A DNA stretch of 64,000 bases, taken from Mycteria americana. Lineage: Eukaryota > Chordata > Aves > Ciconiiformes > Ciconiidae. Numbering within the stretch: position 1 is the stretch's first letter; each line of letters opens with the position of its first letter. Position numbers and translations under genes: made by a program. Location of the stretch: the NCBI RefSeq assembly GCF_035582795.1, contig NC_134390.1:1124560-1188559 (forward strand), written 5' to 3'. Below are positions 55,901-64,000 of the stretch, piece by piece. Below the pieces are notes generated by a model. The model was not told the DNA's origin. It did no database searches and worked only from the letters and a program-made list of their open reading frames with translations.

Positions 55901-58900
55901 AGACTCTAGAAAGGACAAAGTCAAGGGGATACGGTCTTCCTCTGCGACAGAGGGATTTTGCCAAGCTGTTTTTGGAATGAGGTGAAGATATTTGGGGTCC
56001 GGTGCCTCCACGGCCTCACGCGGGCGGTGGGATGTGGGTGGACAACCCTATCAGCGTGGGAATTTTTGCAGGTTCCTCTCAGTACCTCCTTGCACGAGCA
56101 GCCGTGGCATTGTAAAGGTTGGGTCCTTGCTGTGCCTGCTTTCCTTTTGGATCGGGGGTGCGTGATTTTGTTACATTAATTAGCCGTGTGGACACGTTTC
56201 ATCTGCGTAACGTTAGTCATTTAATAGACGTGCCTAAATGAGGAGCTTCATGCCCAAACTCCTCTATAGAGTCCATGCAGAGAGCGCAGCACTCGCAAGT
56301 CTTAAGGAAGGGCTAAATTCGGGTGCTCATTGCAAACCCACCAGGAATCGCCCAAAATACGCCCAAAATAAGTGTCTTGCCTCCTTCCATTGACCGGACA
56401 GGAATCGAACACCCAGCTAAACCCAACGCCAGTTAGTTGGTGAAGCGGGACGGATCCTGTCCTTCAAGAAGGTGGTTGAACCCCAGCCTCAGCATCCCCT
56501 GGAAGGAGGAGACAGCTCATGATCTTGGAGCAGGTCCACAAGGGAGGTGGGTACGGGGGGGCTGGTACGCTGTAAATCCTCGCTGCACGGTGTGTTGGCA
56601 GAGCCGGCGAGCCCAGCAGCACCGAGACATATCTATAAGGGGACATCCATCAACATTAATCCAAATCAACTTCTAAAGTGGATTATCTAGAGCACATGAA
56701 GCCCCTTTCCGGACACTTATTCAGAATTACAGTTGGTTTAATTCAGTTTAGCTTAATTCGCAAAGCTAAACCGAATTAAGGCAGGCTGCATTTTGAACGA
56801 GAAGGTCCACGCGCGGGTTTAATATAATTTAGCCGGCCCGCTTTAAATTCACACCCTTAGTTGATCTATACGCCCCCGGGGAAAGCAACTTGGCAGGTAA
56901 CCTCAAGGTAAAAATTACAGCGTCTCGTCTGCGTTAGGGCTTTGCTCTGCTTGTTCTGGGCGAATCATCCTGTCCCTGTCAGAGCCATACGCTGGGCTGC
57001 CAGCCTGCCACCCGCCTGAGTTGTGGCCGCTCCGAGAGGTCTTTCGCGACACATCCAGCAGCGTGATGCGAGACCAAATGAGATGCAAGGACAGAGCTGT
57101 GAGTGATGCAGCTACGCTCCAGGTGGAGCAACGTGGAAAATCACTCTTGGAGCATCCGCGTGTCTCTGACGGCAACCGGGTCCATCACGCACCCCGTGGA
57201 TGGAGGGGAGAAGGTCCTGATGGTGGTAAATGGGATCCTGAGGGACTTTTAGTCTGTCAGAGAGAGGTCTAACGGGACGCAAATCCCTTGGGGTGGAATT
57301 TTCCAGCCCTGAGAATGGGGAGATGTCTGGAGAGGTTGGGGTCGCACGTGGGGTTGATGGGACGCCTGGCCATGGTCGCCATCACTTGGCAGGGGTGAGA
57401 AGAGGATGCAACGGCCCTGGAGGATGGGTCTCCAGGTATCTACACCCCCTCTGCAGGCACCGACCATCCCCCAGGTCCTTTCCAGAGGTCAGACCCCGAC
57501 GTCATCAGGCTTCCTCACCAGCCACATCATCTCACTACCTCCATCTACGGCCTGATCCCCCAGACATCTCAGCAGGGTCACCAAACTTTGGATCAGGCTG
57601 GAGGGAGAAGACTTTCCCAGTCTGGGTGTCTCCTGCAGCCACTGAGATGTGGCTGTCGGGGCGGGATTCGGAGCACTCCAGGCACAGGAGACCACGAGCA
57701 GGATGGGACCCTCCAATCCTCCGAGGGAACGATATCTACGGCGGAGATCACGCTGGAATTTGGCTGCAAATGACCCTGTCAAGCTGGGCACCGGGAGGGG
57801 AAATGCCTCCACCAAGGCTTTGAGGAGGTTTCTTGTCTTCTGCTTGTTAATCACGGAAAAGAAAGCAGGTCCCTTCCCCTCCCATAAATCTTGCGGTGGC
57901 GTCAGCCCTGTTTGTCCAACCCTTTGCTCACGCTGCTTCCCAGCTCCGCTCCCACGACGGACAAACCAGGGAGGAAAACCGCCTGGCAGCACCAAGCTCC
58001 CGTGGGTGTTAAGCACATGCTTAAAGTTAAGCAAACATTTCCGTGCTCTGCTGAGCCCAGACATTAAAATCCCAAGGTTTGCTTTAAATTCCTGAGATGA
58101 ATTTCCTGGTGCCTCCAGAGGGTCTTTGATTTTTGAGGATTTGGAGGTGGGTTTTCTGCAGATGAGAGGAGGGGAAATTTTATCTTTTCAGGGAAAATTG
58201 AGGCTCCTGCTCTGCATCTAGGCAGGACCTGGTGTCTGTATCACAAGGCTCCTGATAACTTGTCAAGAAGCCCCAAAATACTGAACTTAGGAGGAGTTAT
58301 GAACATTTTAGTATTAACCTAAGAGCTAACTCAGCGTCTCCGCTAACTTCGACGGACCATCTTCAGATGCGGTTGATGGAAACCCAGCGATCTCCAGCCT
58401 AACCTCTCTCCTTTTGCTTGTCAGCGATGGAGAAGCAAAGCCCTCGCTGGAGGCAGAGGTCTGCTAAACATCTCTGATCGACCCTTTCTTATGGTGCAAT
58501 TGGCTTTGATCTCCATCCATCCACCACCACTCCATCTCATCCACCCAGGACCAAAAGCAGAGGAAGGTCTGGGGTTTGGAAGAGACACGGAGCTGGCACA
58601 GCTCCCTGCGCCATCCCCCTTCCCCTCTAAATAAGGCCAAAATATTCCTGGTGTCTTCACATCTCCTAAACGTCTTGTTTCCATTAGTTGGTGGGCAGCT
58701 ACCGAAGTATCTCAGCAGAGGGATTTTAACGTGAACCGCTCTCCAGGTAACCATTACTAGATCTTAAAAACATTTTATTACGAAGGCAAATGTATGTTTT
58801 AGCAATGCTCAGATGGCTACTTAATGTCATGTTTATCCCAGGCCAGACGCTTCTCAAAATGAATGAGACTTTAAGATCCAGGATCCCCCTTTGTTTAATG

Positions 58901-59580
58901 GACTTTAAGTTGTTTAAATCATCAGCTTCACTTAAACGTCTCACTTAAATAGGACGATCCATTTTTCTCCATTAAAAGTTCATTCATCACAAGTGGGGGA
59001 TGAATCTTTCCATGAAGCCCCGATGGAGAAGAAAAACATCCACGCTGGGTCATGGCCATGGTTTGGCCGTTTCCACGCAGGGATGGACCATTTCTTGGCA
59101 GAACGGGCCTAAAATCAGCCAAGAGGCAATGGTGCAACCTCCATCCTCCCACGCACTGTGGCTGGCATGGATGCTCTTGGCTCTGGTGGTCTGATGGATA
59201 CCCTGGACCCTTTTCCTTCTCCCGTTCCCCCTCTTTCAGCTGGAAACTCCCGAATTATTCCCCTGCCAAGACACTCAGCCCCCATGGTCCCCCCGTGGTG
59301 AGACAGAGGAGAACGTCTGACGGGGACAAGCTGGGGCCAAAGGCCACCGTTGGGCGTCCGCTTCAGCATGGACCGTGGAGAAGGACCACACTCACCTTGG
59401 AGAAGAGCTGGGCAGCAAGGAGCAAAGCCAGGCAATGGGGTCAGCGTGGCAGAACCTGAAATGGTGTCGGCTCCTGCTGCTGGGTTTTGCATTGAGATTT
59501 AGGGTACCGCGGTAGGACCAGAAAAAAGGTCTCCACCGACACGTGCAACCAGCCCTCGTGATGGACTCTTCATCCACAGC
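53000..59580. other. low-homopolymer intergenic stretch, no gene
   Basis: This 6.5 kb has few of the long homopolymers and satellites that fill the rest of the window, and looks like ordinary single-copy DNA. Open frames are short (up to about 190 codons) and have no recognisable domain or splice pattern. A TGCACTTT/TGCATTTT cluster lies at 55068-55128. Decayed transposons are possible but not identifiable by eye. Confidence 0.4.
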
Positions 59581-59583
59581 AGC

Positions 59584-59938
59584 TGTTAAATCACAATGCT
59601 TTCCTCTTAACTATAAGAAAGGAGAATCCTTGCAGCATAAAGACAGACCAAGCTTACACTCACCGTCACCCCTTTTATTCCCTGTGCACCCACAAATTTA
59701 CAGCTGCCCCCCCCGTAACCCACAAAGCCCCCCCCGAACCTACACACCGGCAGCCGTTGCCTCTGTGACTTTGTATTCTCCTTGCAATATTCATGCGCGT
59801 AGGGTAGAAATGTAAATACATCCAGGCTGTCCCGCTTTGATTCATGCTTTGGTATCAAATCACATGTGCTTCCCCGTACGCAATAAATCTCTTTACGGTA
59901 ACTCCACCTGAATTGTTCTTTGTGTGTTTCTCGGATCA
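59584..59938 (+). mobile_element. possible solo LTR (uncertain)
   Basis: The stretch begins TGTTAAATC and ends TCTCGGATCA, with a TATAAG-like box near 59611, an AATAAA at 59881-59886 and a T/GT-rich segment after it. That is the order expected in a retroviral-type LTR. No flanking target duplication or internal retroviral sequence is visible. The resemblance may be chance. Confidence 0.25.
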
Positions 59939-59939
59939 G

Positions 59940-61075
59940 GATGAAGAACGGCGGCGCGGGGGGAGCTGCAGACCCCCCTGCCACCCACCGGCGAAATATT
60001 TCCCAGCACGTGCACAGGCTGACGTCTTCGGTGGGGTGGATGGGATCGCCCTTGGGCTGGTCCAGCATCTCCGATGCAGAACTCAGAGAAAGAAAAAAAG
60101 TGCTTTTTGGTGATTTGATGTGGTATAAACCATGGACTTTGTTGTCCTACCCTGGGAACGAGAACCTGAGAGCCCGGGGTCTAGGCTGGGAGCAGGAAGG
60201 TGGTCAGCGTGGTGTTGGAGCTGGGCTGAAGTGGGGTCAGATGTCCCTTTCCCTTTGCTGTTAGCCCAGCCATCACCTTGAGTCCTTCTGCCTGCCCAGA
60301 AGATGAGCTCCATCTGCTCACGGACCCCAAAGTCAGCAGAGGGAGCTTGGCACACCCAGAGCCCGACTCCTTCCACCGGAGAACTGCGTCCGAGCCCGAT
60401 GCATCGCCCCTGGGAGCTGAGCTCAGCCGGGAGCCGTCTCACCCCACTGTGACCATGTAGGAGGCAGCACTTGGCCTCAACCGGTCCCCAAGGCTCGCTT
60501 GGAGGCCAAGGGAGAGAGACGGGAGCATCCCCTGGGCGGGTGGGTGCATCCTCGGGTGGGCATAACCGGGGTGTTTTCTCTCCGGCAGCAGCAACGTCTC
60601 CCTGGCAGTGTCCAAGTACCCCCAGCCAAAGAGAGTTGACCAAATTCCACCTGAAACCACCCAGAAAGGGCCGGTCATGGATCAGGGTGGCTCCATCCCA
60701 ACAAGGGCTTGAGCTGACCCACTTCGTGTCCCCCCGAAATGGGTCAGGAGCAGCAACGTGGGGCTGGTGACCACTCTTTGGCTGAGGACTTGATTTCGGA
60801 GGAGGTTTGGAGACCCCCACACTCATCTCGGAGGTCCCCCGAGGCTCGTCCCCTCCCTGACACGGGACGCTTTGCATACCAGAACTCTCCCTCTCATTAA
60901 GATAACACAGAGCGAAGCCTCAGTGGAAAACTGAGCTCACAGATCAGGACAGATTCCAGGAAAAAGGGTTTTGAATTCTTTTTCCTTGAATCCTGGGGGA
61001 AAAAAAAAAGAGAGAAACCCTCACGTACTTCCAGGGAGAGCAAGAAAGATTGGAGACAATTACAGAGCCCGGCAC
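59940..61075. other. intergenic, no gene
   Basis: Mixed GC-rich sequence. The - strand frame of 264 codons (60083-60877) has no recognisable domain, and I do not call it a gene. Confidence 0.35.
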
Positions 61076-61079
61076 AAAG

Positions 61080-61495
61080 CCCTCAACATCTTTCATTATA
61101 TCGGCAAAATTAAAACGCGGGGAGTTGAGCATCGAAAATTCGCCGGCTAATAACAGAAGTAAAAAGTTGTTAATCAGGCACGTGACCCTATAAAATAAAG
61201 GGAATAATTGAAAAGATATCTAATTTATCTATTGAATGCCTCCAACGCTCTCTTTATCACTTAGATGGACAGAATATAATTGGTACGGTGAAAGCCATCA
61301 ATCTTAGGAAGTGGGCTTTCTGTACAAGATACAACTATTACTGTCATATTATGACACCATAATATCAAGATCAATGACATTTTAAATGCACTCCAGTTAT
61401 GGGCAATTGGTGACAATAAAAACAGTGACAAATTGATGAAACAAGCGCCAAATGATCTGGTGTCTAAAATAAACCATAAATAATCTTCTTCTTCA
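61080..61495. promoter_or_regulatory. large AT-rich putative conserved element
   Basis: About 415 bp of complex AT-rich sequence, sharply different from its flanks. It contains CACGTGACCC (61179 on) immediately followed by TATAAA (61189-61194), CCATCAATCT (61295-61304, inverse AGATTGATGG, a Hox/Pbx-type bipartite site), ATTATGACACC, and ATAAACCATAAATAATC near the end. It ends at a poly-A run. Inferred enhancer or noncoding transcript promoter at the 3' flank of the cluster. Confidence 0.45.
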
Positions 61496-61519
61496 AAAAA
61501 AAAAAAAAAAAAAAAGATA

Positions 61520-61750
61520 TCCGCCAAATTTGCAGTGGTTGGGGGACTTCTTCAACCGATCAATTTATCCGGGGACTGAATTATCCGATTTTCATGAAGG
61601 GACAACTTTCTGCGTTGATTTAAGGGTCATTCCCATGCAGTTTAATAACGTTATCGTTAGCATAATTGTTGCCATAAAAAGCAAGGTTCTCATTAAGCCA
61701 CGGAAGTTACTCTCAGCTGAAGAGTCAACACTATCGTGCTGTAAACACCG
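61520..61750. promoter_or_regulatory. AT-rich putative conserved element (second block)
   Basis: Continues the previous block after a poly-A run: complex sequence with CGATCAATTTATCCGG, GAATTATCCG, TTTAATAACGTTATCG and AGCATAATTG. Homeodomain-type cores recur. Inferred regulatory. Confidence 0.4.
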
Positions 61751-62082
61751 AGGCGGGTTTTTTTTTTAACGTGTTATGGCACCGGGACGACGTTATTCCC
61801 TCGTGGTGTCCGCGGCCCTTAAATAAAAGTAATAACACCAGCAGCAATAACGTGTGGATCTTGACGGAGCTTTCTGCCGGCAGACCTGGCCGTGTTCCTC
61901 GGACCACAGGGGAAGCTGGGGGTAGGAGCGTGCCGGTCTCCTGGGAAAACCGGGGGGAAACCCTGCTTTTCCCCCTCTCCGGGGGGTCCCGCCGGCTCCC
62001 AGACCCATCCCCGGCTGTTGTCACCTCCCTCGGGTGGGCAGGAATAAAAGACGCCGAGGACAAGTACGGGAAGGGAGGATAG

Positions 62083-62541
62083 ATCCTATAGGAATGCACC
62101 TGATAGGAACGGCTCCTATAGGAACAGATCCTATAGGAACGGATCCTGTAGGAATAGCTCCTATTGAAATGGATCCTATAGGAAGAGATCCTATAGGAAG
62201 AAATGCCCTAAGAACATATCCCATAAGAACGGATCCCAGGGAGATGCATCCTGGATCCTATAGGAGCAGATGCCACAGGAATAGATCTCATGGGAATGTG
62301 TCCTATAGGAACAGATGCTGTAGGAGTGTATCCTAGAGACAGGGATACTGTAGGGATAGGTCCTATAGGAATGGATCCTAGAGGTACAGAACCTGTAGGA
62401 ATGCGTCCTAGAGAAATGGATCCAGTAGGAATAGATCCTATAGGAACAGGTCCTATAGGAGCAGATCCTGTAGTAATGCATCCGACGGGAATGGATGCTA
62501 TAGGAGCAGATCCTATAGGACTTGACCCTATAGGAAGAGCC
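62083..62541. repeat. 15-bp minisatellite GATCCTATAGGAAYR
   Basis: About 30 degenerate tandem copies of a 15-bp unit, consensus GATCCTATAGGAACG with CTGTAGG and CTAGAGG variants. The core TCCTATAGGA is palindromic. Because 15 is a multiple of three, long open frames appear on both strands (such as I-G-T-D-P repeats on +). They are repeat translation, not genes. The array ends about 60 bp before the CR1 element. Confidence 0.95.
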
Positions 62542-62604
62542 GTTGCAGCGGGCTGTGACAGCCGCTGCGGGATCCGAGCCCTGGGATCCAAGCCCGGCAG
62601 CGGG

Positions 62605-63258
62605 CGGGCGCGATGCTGAAGCCAGGAGATGTTGGCCAAGAAAGCCAACGGCATCCTGGCTTGTATCAGCAATGGCGTGGCCAGCAGGAGCAGGGCAGCG
62701 ATCGTCCCCTGCGCTCGGCACTGGTGAGGCCGCACCTCGAACGCTGTGTTCAGTGTTGGGCCCCTCGCTCCCAGAGAGACATGGAGGGGCTGGAGCGTGT
62801 CCAGAGAAGGGCAACGGAGCTGGGGAAGGGTCTGGAGCACAAGGCTGATGGGGAGCGGCTGAGGGACCTGGGGTTGTTCAGCCTGGAGAGAAGGAGGCTG
62901 AGGGGAGACCTCATCGCTCTCCACAACTGCCTGAAAGGAGGGGGTAGAGAGGTGGGGTCGGGCTCTTCTCCCAGGTAACAAGCCATAGGACAAGATGAAA
63001 TGGCCTCAAGTTGCGCCAGGGGAGGTTTAGACTGGATTTTAGGAAATTTTACTTCACTGAAAGGTTTGTCCAGCACTGGAACAGGCTGCCCAGGGAAGGG
63101 GTTGAGTCCCCATCCCTGGAGGTATCTAAAGGACGTTTGGATGAGGTGCTCAGGGACATGGTGTAGTGGTGGGCTTGGCAGTGTTAGGTTTACGGTTGGA
63201 CTCGATGATCTTAAAGGTCTTTTCCAACCTCTACGATTCTGTGATTCTGTGATTCTGT
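62605..63258 (+). mobile_element. CR1 non-LTR retrotransposon, 5'-truncated
   Basis: The right end has the avian CR1 signature: GGTTGGACTCGATGATCTTA, then GGTCTTTTCCAACCT and three GATTCTGT 8-mers ending at 63258. The body matches the 3' part of CR1 ORF2 and the CR1 3' UTR as I know them. The left end near 62605 is approximate, as expected for target-primed integration with 5' truncation. It is the only clear interspersed transposon in the window, 33 kb beyond HOXC4. Confidence 0.93.
62640..62990 (+). pseudogene. CR1 ORF2 reverse transcriptase C-terminal remnant
   Basis: The + strand translation gives pieces of the CR1 ORF2 end: [16 protein letters not shown] in one frame, then [18 protein letters not shown] and [18 protein letters not shown] in another. 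A one-base deletion near 62702-62708 shifts the frame, and a second shift occurs near 62955. It is a dead fragment of the protein that copies CR1 RNA into DNA. Confidence 0.85.
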
Positions 63259-64000
63259 CAGTCCTCGCCTCCCCGTGTCCGTGCCAAGGCATCCGCCGGC
63301 TGCCACCCTGCTGTCCCCAGCCCTCCCCACCCTGCCCATGGCCCCATCCTGCCCTCCTCCCTCCCTGAGCCCCAAACCCCAGGTTGGCTTCACCCCTCAG
63401 CATCCCCAGACGTCTCGGATGCTCCGGCATCCTCTGGCCGCTCGCGGCCTGGGCGTGGGAGGCGGCCGAAAGCTGTTTGTCCTTGGAGGCAGATGCTACC
63501 TCCTCATTCCCCAAACTTCTCCGAACGAACGATATTTTACATCCTTCAAGGCTGTTTGAGCAACACTTATTGAATTTGGCTCCAAACAGCTCCCTCTGAT
63601 GTGCTTTCCCTGTCCCCCCCCCCTTGCTCCATCTTCTTGATGAATATGAAACCTGGCCAAAAGCTTGAGGAGCGTGAAAGTCTGACAGATCCTTCACAGA
63701 TCCCAGATTCATTTTCCTGGAGGCATTAATGGATTTTCCTTGGCTGGAGGAAAGGCTTTGGCAGCGAGCTTGGGACGGAGCAGGGATGTGGAAGATGCTC
63801 TTCCCATAACTTCTGAGCTCCAGCCCCATAAAGGCGGACGGAGGAGCCCTCACGGCGTCGCTCGGATCCAGGGACAGGGACACGTGTACGCAGGGACACC
63901 AGGACAAGTTGCCACCTTCAGTCTTTCAGAAATCCTCCCCCCCTTTTAGGCGTTTCAAGCACCTAAAATCCAGCCCTGGGATGACGCTGAGCCCTCAAAG
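63259..64000. other. 3' flank of window, no gene
   Basis: C/G-rich then mixed DNA with no recognisable gene or repeat. The open frame of 385 codons on the - strand (62750-63907) runs antisense through the CR1 and is not a gene. Confidence 0.45.

Noticed and set aside
62191-62993. Ile/Gly/Pro/Ser-repeat open frames over the 15-bp array
   Set aside because: A 15-bp period keeps frames open by arithmetic. The frames run through CR1 antisense and have no independent support.

Overview
The window is part of a vertebrate HOXC cluster, read posterior to anterior on the + strand: HOXC6 (2170-3611), HOXC5 (7411-8888) and HOXC4 (27743-29090). Each gene has two coding exons, with a YPWM motif at the end of exon 1 and an Antp-class homeobox in exon 2. 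All three homeoboxes are intact and all splice sites fit GT-AG. A bird is the most likely source. A 5'-truncated CR1 retroposon of avian type, ending in GATTCTGT repeats, lies at about 62605-63258. The DNA is GC-rich and full of long G, A and T runs and purine/pyrimidine microsatellites, as expected of an avian microchromosome. The species cannot be fixed from the sequence alone.

Layout: 1-2169 is the HOXC8-side intergenic DNA and HOXC6 promoter/5'UTR. HOXC6 is followed by a GC-rich spacer. The HOXC5 promoter (E-box CACGTG, CArG box) is separated from the HOXC5 start codon by about 480 bp of purine repeat. The 18 kb between HOXC5 and HOXC4 holds AT-rich islands that look like conserved regulatory DNA, a retinoic-acid response element of DR5 type (23383-23399), and a microRNA hairpin of the miR-10 family (25765-25850) about 1.9 kb upstream of the HOXC4 start. 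The microRNA occupies the same Hox4-Hox5 interval as miR-10a in HOXB and miR-10b in HOXD. Mammals have no miR-10 in HOXC, so this is a retained HOXC copy (the miR-10c position).

Downstream of HOXC4 (30-62 kb) I find no further protein gene and no HOXC3 homeobox. This stretch holds microsatellites, minisatellites, G-rich satellites, several AT-rich regulatory-looking islands, and a second DR5 element at 46447-46463. The window ends with a 15-bp minisatellite (62083-62541) next to the CR1 element, which may mark the edge of the transposon-poor Hox territory.

Working together: the three homeodomain proteins specify axial identity at cervical to thoracic level. The two DR5 elements, one in the HOXC5-HOXC4 interval and one 3' of HOXC4, would connect the cluster to retinoic acid signalling. 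Posterior-Hox-type sites (TCGTAAA and TTTATGG, in palindromes inside the HOXC5 and HOXC6 introns) suggest cross-regulation by more posterior Hox proteins. miR-10 would add post-transcriptional control. The coding calls, the miRNA and the CR1 are firm. Calls of conserved regulatory blocks rest on sequence character only, since no alignment could be run.
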